Shown: positions 22,665 through 36,250 of the stretch, piece after piece
How the letters are laid out: each line of letters opens with the position of its first letter
Position numbering within the stretch: the first letter of the stretch is position 1
NCBI GenBank assembly: GCA_051453625.1
Contig: JBOZIK010000001.1
Span: 261,481,981-261,545,980, forward strand
Reading direction: 5' to 3'
DNA length: 64,000 bases
From: Welwitschia mirabilis
Taxonomy: Eukaryota > Gnetophyta > Gnetopsida > Welwitschiales
The notes under the pieces: generated by a model
The model's input: the letters and a program-made list of their open reading frames with translations, nothing else
Databases searched by the model: none
Told to the model about the DNA's origin: nothing
Made by a program: the position numbers and the translations under genes

Positions 22665-25600
22665 AAAAAACATCTTTTGATGTAATCTTAAATATGATAA
22701 AAGAACTTATTTTAGAGGTTTTCCTTAATAAGGAGAAATTTCATCATATCATTGTCTGAACTCTTTCTTAGCTTATTCCTTTAATTGATGTTATGATGTC
22801 CTTTAATCATCTTTTAAACTTGATTTATGTGTTGCTTTATAAAGTTTTCACAAGTAGTATTCATATTTGGGAATTTTATAGTAATAATATTGGATTTCCC
22901 CAATCTTGTGACATTCCCATGTGCCTTAGATATTATTTTTTTTAATGATGTGAGATCTTTGATTCTTTAATAGTATTCTTTTCTGCCTTTCATCTCATTT
23001 ATTCACCTTTTCCTTTTTGAGTATATGATTATGTGGAATTATTTTTAAAAAAAGGAAAAAAGAGAAATAATTATCATGATCTATTATATTTATTCTTAAA
23101 AAATACATGACCACCATGATGTCCTACCATACTAGGATAAATATTTTTGAAAGGAACCTTTATCACTGTAGGAGCTATAGGAACTTTACTAGGGGGTTAG
23201 TTGGCTATGCTTTATGCGTTTTTACTTCTCTAATTGTGGTTGCACTCCCTTAATTATAAAAATATTATATTGCACTTTAAAGCTATGGAATTAGTGGTAT
23301 TCTTGATGTTATCAGAGGAATTGCTTGTTTCCTAGACTTTTAGTATTTCCATATGATCATTCCACTTTTGACGATTTAAGTTTATTTTGAGGTGTGAGTA
23401 AGTGGATTCATTTTTGAGTGGCTTTTTATCTTATCATTAATTATTCTAAGCACTTAATTTTTTTGGTATCATCATAAGCATTGCCTTTTTTAGTGGAACT
23501 TTATAGAGTTAATACATTTTGTCATGAATTTGTACTTAGGTGGACTTTATGATGTCTTCCATGGAGGTTTGCTACATTAGAATTTAGGATAGATAAGCAA
23601 TTTTCTTCATGTTTCCTGTATCCATTTTCATTATGATTTTATTTGGGTTTTTAGTTTTTTATTTTAAATCCATTTTCACATTTTCTCATCTTCACATAGG
23701 AGCTTATCATTTAGTATTTTCTTTGTTATTCATTCATGACATATCATTTTCTTATAACATTTGAATTAAATAAATAGCCTTATATGCTTTTCTTTATTTT
23801 TTTAGTTTGTTATTTTAAAGTATTTTCTACATTTTCTCATTTTCACATAAGACCTTATCATTTAATAGTTTCCTTCTTGTTCATTCATAACACATCATTT
23901 TCTTATAACATTTGTATTAAATAGATAATTTTATATGCATCATAGTTTTTATGAGATTTCTTGTATTTTTTGATGTTCTATGCTTCATCTTATTTAATTT
24001 TTAGTTTGAGTACATTTATTTAATCTTTCTTTTCATGCTTCAATCTAGTTAGTATGTTTTTGTCAGTCTTATTTTTTAGTTATTTTGATTTTTTTCTACT
24101 TCATCCTAATTTATCATGACTTTTCATCATTCCTTATTTTTCTAAACTTTCTAATACATTCTGATACCTTAATGATAATATCTAAGCCTAACTTACTTAG
24201 CAAACATTTTGATTTTTGAGAAAGTTTTTGAAATCCCATCACTGGTTGTCTAGATAGTATAAGTGGATGATAGTTGATTTTTTTAAATAATTATCCTAAG
24301 GCTATTATCTGGATAATGTGATTGGATAACAGTGTAATAAAGCTATGGATCAAACCCTTTTCCTTCATTTTTTCTTCATTTATTTATTATTTCCACTCAT
24401 TCCTTTGAGAGACGATAGTCCCTCTAGTTCCTGCTAATGTACTAGATATTGTTCCTATAGAATTTTTTTATAGATTCTCTAGATTTTTGTAATTTTAAAA
24501 AAAGAGGTATGTTTTTATCTCCCTTATCTTTTTCAATTTTTTTCTTATTTCTCAGCCTTTTAACACATAGTTTTCATGTATGTTGATTAGTTTTTCATTA
24601 TCTTCATTTAAGAACTTATGGATTTGATTTTCTTACATATTTTGAAAGATATGATAGATTATACATTTTACAAGATAAACTTAAGTTTTTACCTTTCACA
24701 CTCGATTTCTCGTAAATTACCAGTTAAAACATAGTGGTCCTTTAGGGTAAATTGATCAATTTAACATGTTTTAGATTTCTACTAATTAGATTTTTCATTT
24801 GAGCACTTTGAATTTTTACTTTATGTGGTGCCCACTTAAAAAACTATTTTTATACTTTTCACGCATTTTTTTTCTTCTTATGATTAAGTAATATGGTATG
24901 TATTGACATTTTTAGAGGGACCAAGATGTATTTTATAATTTTTGACATCTTTTTTGATTTTGAGGATCGTTTTGAGCATTTACAAAACATATTTAACTAT
25001 GTCCATTATATCGCGCATAACATGTCTACATATTTTTTACTGAGTAGGCCCCAAACACATAGAGCTAGACAGGCTTGGGCTGTGGTTGAGGCTATAGAGT
25101 AGGAGTAGATCCATTAATACAACCACAGGTAGAGTGCGTGAATCCTATGCATCCCTTGCCTTAACATAGATGATCGCTTATTATTTAGACTGTTGTCATC
25201 CATGTCGAGAGATACTTCAGAGATTTTATAAGCTAGTTAAAATTAGAGGTTGATCATAGGTTCACCTATTTATAGCTCTACTGGATTTTAGATGCACATG
25301 AGACATACTATGTTTTAGAGACTAGGGCATTCTATGAGACCATGCACATGGAGTAACACCATAATTCTCATGGTCACCTAGTGAATATGATTGTAGCTTT
25401 AATATAGGACCACAAGATCATATTTCTTCCAAATTACATTATAGTAGTTATAGATCTGGTGATATTAGAAGTCTACATATACATTCTACTTGTTGGATAA
25501 AGGAATGCCATACATATGGCACAATAGTGGATATTTTAGTAGACTTACCATTAGATAGGGTGTTCTTGTGATACAATTAACCCTTTCCTATAGAGTTTTA

Positions 25601-26756
25601 TATAAAAGGATAATTCGCAATATTAACTCATCATTTCATGATAGTTATGCCATGATAACACATCTTTAGATATTGGCAACATTTAGGTAGGGTAAGAAAA
25701 TGAACTTGCCTACTTTTATATGAAGGAGACTTAGGTCCATGGTTAAGGCACAATAACTACAAAGTCTAAAATATCCATGCCTCCTCTTAACCATACTTCA
25801 ATGGTTCAGGATACTAGAGCCCATGAGTGAGTAACACCTTACTCACATCTAAACTTTAGCTCGCTATATCAAGATAGGTAGAAAGACCTCAATTTTAGAG
25901 ACCTGTGGCTGAAACATCATTATAGCAGATTTAGACCCTCCTAAAAGAGACCATTAAGACCAAAAGGAGATTTGTTAATAGAGGTATCTCAATGCTTAAT
26001 CAAAGGATCCAAACACTTGAGCAAAGAATCCAGATAGTTTAGAAATAGTTGGTTGATTTATGTTAGCACATTTTATCTATCATGTAGAGTGTGATAGTAG
26101 ATCTACCAAAGTATTTTTAAGTACAAGGAGATGAGATAGTCTAATCTATCTCTACATCATTGGATATCCGTTTCCCTATGGCTTTTAGCATCTTGCTTTT
26201 TCTTTTCCTTTACTTGAGCCTACTGTACATTCTAAGTTTATTATGAGACACTGAGGGAGTGATTTATGTTTTATTTTATATCTTCCCCTCTATATACTTT
26301 TTGTACTTAAAACTCATGCTTATTACATACAAATGTCTTATTTTAAGTTTTAGCATGATGTACTTTTCTTTGATTTTCATGCTTATCTATTTTTTCAGAT
26401 TTCATGATCAGGATAAATTATGCTTTTCATGATTATTTTTCTCTTTTAGTGTACATTTTAGTGGGAGGCTATTAACTATTAATGTATTTATTAATTAATT
26501 ATTTAAAAAATTTTATCACATGTTTCTATTTTTTAAGAATAATTTTTAAGCTTGTCATCTGCCATATCATCCAGACGACCATCTAGATGATGGTATGGCT
26601 AGTATCTTATATGGGTGAAACATTTAGTTTTCCATTTTTAACAATTCATTATATATCTTTAGAATTTCTAAAAAAATTTTCTAAGATAATTAGTTTGCAA
26701 TCCTAATTAACTGTTTGGTTTTCTTAGGAACTAATAAGGCTAAGTGTGAGGGCTAT

Positions 26757-26796
26757 GTTATGCTACTAACTTGTATGTTATGCTACTAACTTGTAT
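26757..26796. repeat. 20-bp perfect tandem duplication
   Basis: GTTATGCTACTAACTTGTAT occurs twice in direct succession. The matching place in copy B of the element has it once, so it arose after the two copies separated. Confidence 0.9.
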
Positions 26797-27396
26797 TTTA
26801 AGATGAAAGATACAAAAACATGCAATTTTCATTACATTTTACAGCATTTAAGGTAGTTAAAAATATCTCCTATCTGAAGTGAAATTCTTATATAATACAT
26901 GAAGAACTATTAAAAATCCTATTATCCACCTTATCATCTAGGCTACCTTATAGATGACAGAATACTTAAGCTAATAAGTATATTGAATGAAATCAATATA
27001 GTAATAATATGGAATTCTTATGAGGTGGCATCACCTCCTGTATCATCTGAATGACTAGCAAGACAACATCTAAAATAAAACTTCATCAAACTTCACCTAA
27101 CCTTGGCCATTTCCCTCTTAGTTTCTTATGTAGTTGTTAAGGTTTTTCCTATGCTAGTTAGTCTTGTTTGTTTATGAGTTTATTTTTATGTAAAAATATT
27201 AACTTTGCCATCAACTCCTACATGTTTTTATTTGCATAGGAAATTCTCATGACAGGAGATCAAAATGCTAGAGATTCATTTATTATAGTTGTATAGAGAC
27301 ATCTTACCTGTTGTTGGGCTACGCATCCTTCATTAAGATGCTTCTACTTTATAACATAGATGTTGGTTTGAATCTAATTTAAATACCTATATTCTA

Positions 27397-27562
27397 TTTT
27401 CATATGCTTATTTTATGAATATCACTTATAGTTTATGTGTCTTCTGATTCTTTGATAACTTCTTTAGTGATATAGATTATTTTCATATGCTTATTTTATG
27501 CATATTCTTTATAGTTTATGTTTTTTATAATCCTGTGATAGCTTCTTTAGTGATATATATTA
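27397..27562. repeat. 83-bp tandem duplication in copy A 3' region
   Basis: Two adjacent units (27,397-27,479 and 27,480-27,562) both start TTTTCATATGCTTATTTTAT and end CTTCTTTAGTGATATA. Copy B has a single unit at the corresponding point (about 31,545-31,630). Confidence 0.9.
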
Positions 27563-28249
27563 TGAGGGAAACTTTGTTAAGATTGAGAATTATTAATTTA
27601 GGTGCATTATATTTCTTTTCTAAATTAACTTTGCGTAGTTTTATATTCTGTTTGACATACCTAATAGCTTAAGTTGATCTTGATCTAGTGATGACATTTC
27701 TTGATTGATCTAGGATATATAAGGTTGATCTCTGTGACAAGTTGATTTGGTAATCAGATAGAAATTGCACTTAGATTAGATTTTCATTCATTTGCATAAG
27801 TGTGTTACATTATCATTTACTACATTGTTCTTTATTTTTTCTATAAGGATATGTAAGTGTTTCGTTTTTGAAATCAATTCTCACTCTTCTTGCCTACACC
27901 TTTAATGAAAATATGAAATTTGAGTCACTTCCATCTATATTAGTGTATTATGTTATGCAAAATTTATATTTATTTATGAATGATAGGATCTTCTTAAAAG
28001 GATAGCGTTTGCACAAATACATACTACAATAATACCTTTTATGTTTTATCAATTGATTAATATTTGATTTAGTCCTTATTTTTTTAAGAAAGTGAAATGT
28101 CCTAAGATCATAGCTTTTGGAAATAAATGTTTCTTTTTCTTTATTTTCAATAAAGTATTAAATAGTGTTTAGGATTTGAATAAAACTTGTTTTTAATTTT
28201 CTTTAAATTTTTCTTTTTGATTTTATGTTGTTATGTTTTTCCTTAATTT

Positions 28250-31200
28250 TAACAAAAAAGTTAACCTCTTAATGGTTAGATTCTTATCCTTTAAAGAAAG
28301 TACATTTTTAATGGCTTAGTTAGGATTTTTGATTTAAACACTAGGCAGATTCAAAAGAAATGAACTAAGGTTACAAATCTATTAATTATTAAAATATCTT
28401 AAACATAATAGAAGTAATTGTTTTGAAAGTCATTCTGCCATTGTCTTATTTCTTTCTTAGCTAATTCTTTTGGTGGATATTATGCTATCACTTGAATATC
28501 TTGAACTTAACTTATGTTTTAGTTTATGAAGTCACTATGATTAGTAATGTTTACTTGGACATTAAAGTAATAATATTGGATTCACCCAACCTTAAGACAT
28601 TCAAATGTCTAAAAACCTTATTTCGAATGAAGATGCTTTGATTTTTTGTATTTTCTCTCAATGATAAGAGTCTTTAGNNNNNNNNNNNNNNNNNNNNNNN
28701 NNNNNNNNNNNNNNNNNNNNNNNNNNNNNNNNNNNNNNNNNNNNNNNNNNNNNNNNNNNNNNNNNNNNNNNNNNNNNCTTTAGTTTTTTAGGGGTGTCCT
28801 TTTCTTATCTTTTCAAGTGTATGCCATGTGGGATTTATATTAAATAAGTATAGTTTAAAAAAAAACCATGATATATTGTATTTATCTTAAATACATGATT
28901 ATCATGATGTTATACTACATTAGTTAAATTTTCCTGAAAGGAACCTTTGGAAGTTTTAGTATCTATGGGAACTCCACTAGAGGGTTAGTTGATTATGCTT
29001 CATGGGTTCCTACTTCTTTGATTGTGATTTCACTTCCCTTATTATGGATTAAAAGAAAATACTTTAAAGATACAGAATCAGTGGTGTTCTTGGTTTGATC
29101 AAAGGCATTGATTATTTCCTAGACTCATTGTGCTTATAGTATTTTCACATCATCATTTTAATTTTGAGGATTTGATTTTATTTTGGAGTGTGAATAGGGA
29201 AGTCCATTTTCGAGTATCTTTTGTTCTTATCATTCATTATTTGATAACATTAGTTACTTAGCATTGTTATAATCACTACCTATTCAAGTGGTACTTTATA
29301 AATTTTTTACATAATGTCATGTATCATTAATCAACTTATTTTATGATTACTTTTAAGGGGGCTTACTAGGTTTCAATTTAAGTTAGGTACAACATCTTCT
29401 TCATGTTCCTTAGTTGTTCATTTCCATTTTGTTTTTGTTAGTTGTCCATGCCTGTTTTATTTTCCTTAGTTATTTTAGTTGGTATTTCATAGTCATTTTC
29501 ATCTATTTTTCATTATACATACTTAGAACTTGATCAGTTATTAGTCTTATTATTGTTTTTTTTTCAATCAACTTTTTTTATAGGAGCTAGTTTTATTTTG
29601 TAAGTAAATGTTCCTTTAGGTTATGAGGATAATTTAGACAATTTGTTTTAGCATCTTTTTGAGTTTAGTTCTTTAATTTTTGTTTTGTGTGGTAATGCAT
29701 CTAATAATTATGAGTTCATGGTACATTTTAGAATCTTTATTATCTTAATGCATTATAAGTTTACCTCCTTTATCATGCCTTGATTTATCATGATTCTTAG
29801 TCATTTCCCATCTTTTGAACTCTATGATACCTTTTTGAAACCTTCATAATACTATTTAAGCTTTACTTATTTTGCTAATACTTCAAATTTTTTTGATCCT
29901 TTGCAAAGCCATGTCATCCACCTAGACTTCTAGATAACTAAGCGGATGATGCACAGATATTTACTGAGGTGCATCATCTTTATATTTCATCTTTTTTTCC
30001 CTATTTATAACATTTTTTTCATGCATAAAATACTACTTCTAGTCTCACCTATTTTTCTTACTTGCTCTTAACTTATGTTTTCATCTTTTTCTTTCTTACA
30101 TTAATGTAATACGAGACATATTGATTCATCTATAAGGGGACAAGATTATATTTTGAAATATTTGTAGCAAAAATTTTAATTTTTTGAGGTTCATTTTTAC
30201 ATTTTCATGAGATATATATGTAATGTACTAGTCCGACTTTGATTTTCTATTATTTGAATGAGATGCGTTATTAGTATTATTTAGTAAAAAATGTACTAAA
30301 TAGTAAAATACTTGCAATTTGTTTTTCTTGCAGGAATGATACAAGCAATTCATAAGACTATGGATGAAGGAAATAATATTTTGATTGATTACTTTTAATA
30401 TATTTTCCCTTATAAATTATACTTAAAAACTAAATTTTTGATCTATGCATATTATTTTTTGAGTTATTACTTTTTCTAATGACACATGCATGTCACTTAT
30501 TGAAGCTGCTAAGGTTATATCTTATGATGATTTTATTTGTCATGATAATCAATCTCTACCTTTTTTGATGTAATGAATGTTTTAAGTTTAAATCTAATGC
30601 AAAAGTAAGTTCTTTGATTTTACAGGTTGATTTTTAAATGCTGATCATCTTCATAATCCTCTAGATGACATATAGATAATAGCATGATTATAAAATTATC
30701 TACCAAGGTAAAAATTTTAGTTTATTACATGAGATTTATGAACTTCATTTACATATCCCTATTTATTATTTATCTTAGTAAATTTAGGTCGTAATTATAG
30801 TTGTTCTTCAAATTTATCAGAGATTGATAGGGCTAACTGAGGAGCTATGTTGTGATGACAAATTGTATTTTTTTAATGGGGTATTTTAAGTAGTTTTATA
30901 GGACATTTAGATAGGTTTAAAAAAAATTTATGATTACAAATAGTCAAGAAGAAAACCACAAAAATACATAATTACTGGTACATTTGAAGGAGATTTTAAC
31001 AAATTAAAATACTTTACATTTTAAGGAGAATGATCTACAAAGTCAAATTTACTTGACAAAAAATCATTAAAAAGCCTATCGTCCCCTCCATCATCTAATG
31101 ATAAAATAGGATGACAACACTTACAAGATAATTAGGATGTTGAGAAGACTAAGATGCATGCTGATGTGGATGTCTATTAATATGGCATCATCTCCTCCAT

Positions 31201-32110
31201 CGTTTGTACAATACATAGGATGATTAAGAAATTTTAGTTAATGTACTAAATTCCATCAAACATCTATAATGTGTCATGCATTCTCTTATGCATTGGTTAT
31301 GGTTTTATTGCATCTATTAGGGTTTACTATTTTAGACTATACAGTTGTAAATAAATACCACATTTACCCTTGACTTTAATTTTATCTTCTTTAGTATAAA
31401 AATTCTCATTATAGGAGATCAAAGGGTAGAAGGTCTATCTATTAGTTTTATAGAGAAATCTTCCTTGGTGTTGATCTATGTCTTCTTTATTAAGGTGATG
31501 CTTCTTTGTAACAGGATGTTGGTTCGAGTTTTAATGAAAATATTTCTTTAGTTTATATTCTTGTGTATCTCCCTTATGGTTTATATTGGTTATGATTTCA
31601 TAATAGCTTTATAATTAATATAGGTTATGAAAATAAACCTTTATCAAGGTTGAAATTATTAGTTTAGGATCCAGATTACATTGCATTTTATATTTCATAT
31701 CATAATATTGCATGTTCTCTATATTTTATTTGATGTACTTGATTGCCTAGGCTAGTTTTGGTTAGTGATAGTTTTCTTAATTGATCTAAGTTATACAAGA
31801 CTGATCTTAGTGATAGAGATTTGGTAGTCAGATAGATACTGCATTTAGAGTAGTTTTCATTTTTCATTACATAGATTGTTTATTTTATTATCTTGTGATT
31901 TTCATTTAGAACCATAAAAAGGAAAATTCAAAACTATTTCATTCAAAATTAATTTTCTTTCTTCTTATCTAGTACCTTTAACATATTATAATAATTAGGT
32001 TTAATGTCGTCTATGTAAGTGTGTTGTGTTTGTGCATATATTTGTGATTGACAAGATTTACCTAAGGATGTAATATTTGCATAAATATGCACCACAACAA
32101 TGCTTTTTCT
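28250..32110 (+). mobile_element. Second Athila-type fragment: integrase C-terminus and 3' region (copy B)
   Basis: The match to copy A begins inside the integrase C-terminal module (KLTS-stop-WLDSYPLKKVHF, about 28,258; compare KLTSK in copy A at 22,541) and runs to about 32,110. The rest of pol is absent. It contains an assembly gap (28,678-28,777) and lacks the 1.3-kb segment present at 25,040-26,400 in copy A. The two copies are in direct tandem, separated by about 180 bases, and have diverged strongly, so the duplication or double insertion is old. Confidence 0.7.
28678..28777. other. assembly gap, 100 N
   Basis: A run of exactly 100 N. The last six bases before it (CTTTAG) are repeated immediately after it, which may be coincidence or a small unmerged overlap. 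Confidence 1.
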
Positions 32111-33076
32111 ATAAGCAATACCCTATCAATTAAACATTAGAATAACATTATTATATGTCCTAACAATTCATGTGTGTTGAAAATTATGTACACTATGGGA
32201 GATTAAAGGGTATATTTTTATTTATTACTATGAGGTAAAAGATTGGAAAATAATAGTATCATAAAGAATCCATTTTTAAATAGCATTAGATTTAAATTTT
32301 ATTGAAAAATACTATAGTTTTTCTTTTTTTAATGGTTTATATAAATGAAGTGAAGTAACTAGAAGAGTTATTTTAGTCATAAATAATCTAATCCTCTAAA
32401 ACAAAATGCCTGAAAAAAGGTAGGCAAAGATCATTCCAATTGAATGGAATAAAGTTGTATTATGATAATCCAAAGTCAATGCCAAAGAATTTGACAAATA
32501 AATATGTTAGAAAAATAGATTTTTTAATCTTTTAAAATCAACTCCAATTCATTTCCCATAACTCAGATCATAAAACTGAGTGAATCGCAAATCCTATTTC
32601 AAATCTAAAGTAATTGATCCATCATTTATAGATCCAGCTTAGTGTATAATTCAACTCTTACAAGATGGAAAGCATCTAAACTATCATTATCCAAAATATT
32701 TCCCTTATCTTTAAAAAGATAATGCCTAATACTCCTCCTATTAGAAAGCTATAAGGCCCACTAGACTTGGTGTTCCAACTAAGACATTAGATTATAGAGT
32801 TCAGAATCTTTCTTTTGAGTTCTAGAGCCTTAAGATTTTTCTTATTTCTGAGTCCATAAACATTATTGAAATTATTTTACAAGTTCTTAATCATATCTTT
32901 TAGATCCTAAACCTTTTTCATAACATCATCTATCTTCTCACATTCACTCATTTTAAAAGTTCGTTTGCTGACTTTCTAATAAAGGTTTTGGATTATTTTT
33001 CATATAATTTATAGCACATGAAAAATGACCAATAAAAAGTGCCTAAAAGGGGTAGGTGGCTATATATATTCAATAT
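32111..33076. other. AT-rich DNA with weak coding-like minus-strand trace
   Basis: Between 32,970 and 32,700 the minus strand has Lys/Leu/Asn-rich frames (KDMIKNL, NNVYGLRNKKNLKALELK) that could be the coiled-coil part of a gag protein, but I cannot tie them to a family or to the copia element next door. Nothing else recognisable. Confidence 0.3.
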
Positions 33077-34555
33077 CACTAAAATAAATAAGGTAGGCTT
33101 TAAAACGGAATAAGGAATTAACACAAGCCATACAACATAATGCATTTATTAAGTTCAATATGTGGGAGTAACACACACCTAGTATAGCATTAACAACTTC
33201 CATATTTTTTCTATGCAACTAATTACTACATATATAAACATAGTGAAATGATGTATACAAATTTCTATATTGCCCTCCCTCAACTAGGAATTTCCTTAAT
33301 TAAAATTCATAGTTATATGCATTAATTTCTATTAGATTTCCATGCTTCACATACTATAAGCTTTTATATATCGGATGCATCTAGTTTCTTTACTTCACTT
33401 ATTACTATTAATTAAAATTCTTTAAAATTATTCTATACCTCTAATAATCCAAGGGTCATCTTCATATGGAACTTTTGGACCTGACTCATGTAGTTTCTAG
33501 AATTCTAATGCCACATCTTCAATAGAGTTATAATTATTTGGGAATGCCACCATTAGTTTAGGTTATTTTCTTGGAAGAATATCTTTTATTCTCTTAAGAT
33601 AATCTCTTCATCTGTGATTGTCATTATTATAATAAAAATATGTACATTACTTATTCTTTGACAGATCTCACATTACTTTTTAATAATAAAAGAACAAGGC
33701 TTCTTGATAACTCATAAAAGATACTACAAAATATGAGTGATCAATTCCTCATACAAAAGAGTTGAGATAATAGTGATAAGATTTCCACTTAATTCCTTTA
33801 ATGTAAAGGCCAGTATTAGCATTATTAAATAAAGCAAATTTAATAATGTGGTATATGCATCTTATTCCTTGACGTTTTCACTTAAAACTTCAAGTTTATT
33901 ATGAAGCTTATGAAATTCATTAATATGATTAATGATGTTACCTTTACTTTTAAGTTTGAGACTGAATAAATGTTGTTTCAAGGAGATGACTACATGAAAT
34001 TATCTTCCTCTAAAAAAAATTAATAATTTCATCTAGATATCTTATGTTATTACTAATTAATTAATGTGATGTATAAGATGATATTCAACATGTAGTTTAG
34101 TGATTGCTTTAGTAATGGCGTCCTATGTTTTCAATTTTGTTGATACCCTTTCCTTTGATGATTACATCTTGGATCCATTTGTGTGTTGAAATAAATTCTT
34201 ATGCTTTAGCAACATTTAAAGCTTCAGGATCTAAATATGATTGTTCTGGCCATTGAGATTTTTTACTTGATAGCATTTTATCATAATGCATTCAAACTCT
34301 CATGCATTCAATGGAAAGATAATTTTTTTTCCTCGTGCTCTGATACCATATTAAAATAAATGAAGGTAAGCTTTAAGAAGTAATAGGGTATTAATGCATT
34401 TGATTTAAAATAATGTGTTTATCAATTTCAAAATATAGAGTAACACATGCCTTGTAGAATGTTAACAACTTCCATATTTTTCTAGGCAACGAATCACTAC
34501 ACACCCAAACACAATAAAATGATACATAAAATTGCTACAATTACAAACTCCTTAT
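33077..34555 (-). mobile_element. Ty1/copia element, internally deleted, with LTR pair
   Basis: Two direct repeats of about 210 bases (33,077-33,285 and 34,349-34,555) share, in plus orientation, AAAATAAAT(G)AAGGTA(A/G)GCTTTAA, GAGTAACACA, GTTAACAACTTCCATATTTTT and GCAAC(T/G)AATCACTAC-type segments. Just inside the right-hand repeat lies GCTCTGATACCA (34,337-34,348), the reverse complement of the plant copia primer site TGGTATCAGAGC, which sets the element on the minus strand. Internal sequence is only about 1 kb and holds gag; protease, integrase, RT and RNase H are gone. It could only have moved with help from another copy. Confidence 0.8.
33750..34320 (-). pseudogene. copia gag (UBN2-type), degraded
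   Basis: Read from 34,320 downward, the start has a SKKSQWPEQSYLDPEALN-like frame and the central part (about 33,995-33,860) reads LKQHLFSLKLKSKG then NHINEFHKLHNKLEVL, the classical gag helix pattern of plant copia ('L...L...KM.....V..H...F..L...L...G'). Stops and a frameshift interrupt it. It lies immediately downstream of the primer site, as expected for gag. Confidence 0.7.
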
Positions 34556-35999
34556 GTAGTATTTTGTTTAACCCCAATTATATAAAACAAATCTATGGGA
34601 TGGATTTGATATGAATCATTTGGCATATGGCTTCTTTTGCTAATAAAACACACATTTTATTGTTTCCATTTCAATTTATCTAGTATTAAATAAAGATGTA
34701 CAAAGTAGTAGGCAAGATTTTCGAGATTTCAAAATAAATTTCATACAATTATATTATTTAAAAGTTTGTTCAATTCCATACTTTAACTTTATCAAATTTT
34801 ATGTAGCTATAAAAATTCAATCCTAATGTAAGTAATAAGAATGTTCTTATATTTAAGTTGTTTGATTGAAATAAGCCTTTGCTCATTCTCCATATGCATA
34901 CTTTATTAAATTCCTACACATTCATACCTACACTAGCTACAAAATCAAACATTAGTGCACTTGCATATTCTTAAAACTTCTAGATCTTTTAGCACATACA
35001 TAATGTTTGACTAATCTAGAGATAATCTAACTTAGATATTCTTTTAGAAATTATTATATATCATTATCTTAAAGATTTAAAATATGTTTACACATTAATT
35101 AGATTAAATACATAAAATACTACCTAGTAAATATGTGTTATACATTATTCATAAAAATCAAAAGATTCAAATTTTTTTCATTAAATATATCATTTTCTAA
35201 AAAGTTCACATAAAACATTGGATTAATATGTTAAAATATAATATTATTTCCATTCCTATGTAAAATCATTAAAAATAAAATTACATTGCTATATAAAACA
35301 TAGGTACTAGTTAAAAATCATTTTTTAATTCAAATTCTTTCAAATTCTTAAATACATTTCCTCTTTACAATTGATAGAAAAATGGGAAATCAAAACAAAA
35401 TAGCTAATTTAAGAATATAATGTAGTTAAACTAAAAATATAATGATATGTAAAGTTATGATGGTAATAGTTGAACACTTAGGATTTATACAGATAGGACA
35501 AAAGTGGAATTAAGGATAGTTGTTAATAAAAATTTTAAAGAAAATTGAAAGATATACCACACTTTATAATAAGGGTTCTTCAAAACTACTAGAAAATAAG
35601 TGGTGGAGTTTAACTTGATCTAGAAGAAAGTAAAAATAAGTATGTAAGAATAAAAAGAGAGAAGGTAGGGAGCTTGGCATAATCAAATAATCAACAAAGA
35701 TAAACAAAAATTAGGCATGAGTTCTATTCATTCAAGAAAAGGAATATTCTAACATAGTTTTTGAGGCACTCACTCGGATCTATATATAATGCATATCATT
35801 ATTCACTTTATACTCTTCCATTAACTACATCATAGAATGAAAGAGAGTAGTAAATGTGTACTAATTAGATTAGAAAATAAATTTTAAACATCATATTTCA
35901 CTTGAATAATAAAAAATTAACATTTTTTTTATAAGACTACATGGTAAATTGTAAGTGAGAAACAAATTACATTTTGTTAGCTCCTTCATCACTCTAAAT
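34556..35999. other. AT-rich DNA without recognised feature
   Basis: No open frame of interest, terminal repeat or coding motif was seen on either strand. A TATA-rich stretch at about 35,780 is not linked to any gene I can see. Confidence 0.45.
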
Positions 36000-36250
36000 G
36001 CTTTAATTTTTAAATAATATAAATAAACATCAAAAAAATGGTAAATAAGAAATATGAATAATAAACAAAATCACACAAAATGTTTACATGGTTTAGGCAT
36101 CTTCTACTCTAGATCCAAAAAAGTATACATCTCTTTATTCTTGAGAATGCTAAGGACATAGACCTTCCTTCATAGATAAGTACAATTAACATATTACATA
36201 CTAATATAATGAAGTATATAATAATATTTAATAGCAATTAGAGATTTCAA
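36000..36250. mobile_element. possible copia LTR fragment
   Basis: The sequence CACACAAAATGTTTACATGGTTTAGGCATC (36,073 onward, written here in part) followed by CTACTCTAGATCC resembles the 'ACACAAG..TTTACGTGGTTCGGC...TGCCTACGTCCA' segment found in LTRs of many plant copia elements. No partner LTR or primer site was found, so this is a tentative solo fragment. Confidence 0.25.

Larger units (their letters stand above)
22665..28070 (+). mobile_element. Athila-type element: 3' non-coding region and probable 3' LTR (copy A)
   Basis: This long tract follows the integrase and is paired throughout with 28,372-32,110 (copy B), matching in the same order. Examples are the GGAACC...AGAGGGTTAG segment (23,160 versus 28,945), the TCCATCATCTAG-type motifs, AATTCTCATGACAGGAGATCAAA (27,240 versus 31,400), and GGTAATCAGATAGAAATTGCA (27,750 versus 31,830). 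GACACTGAGGG at 26,247 resembles the conserved GACATTGAGGACAATG motif of Athila 3' regions. A 1.3-kb part (about 25,040-26,400) with degraded coding-like frames is missing from copy B and may be an env-like or transduced ORF. I could not fix the LTR start; the end is near 28,070. Confidence 0.65.
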
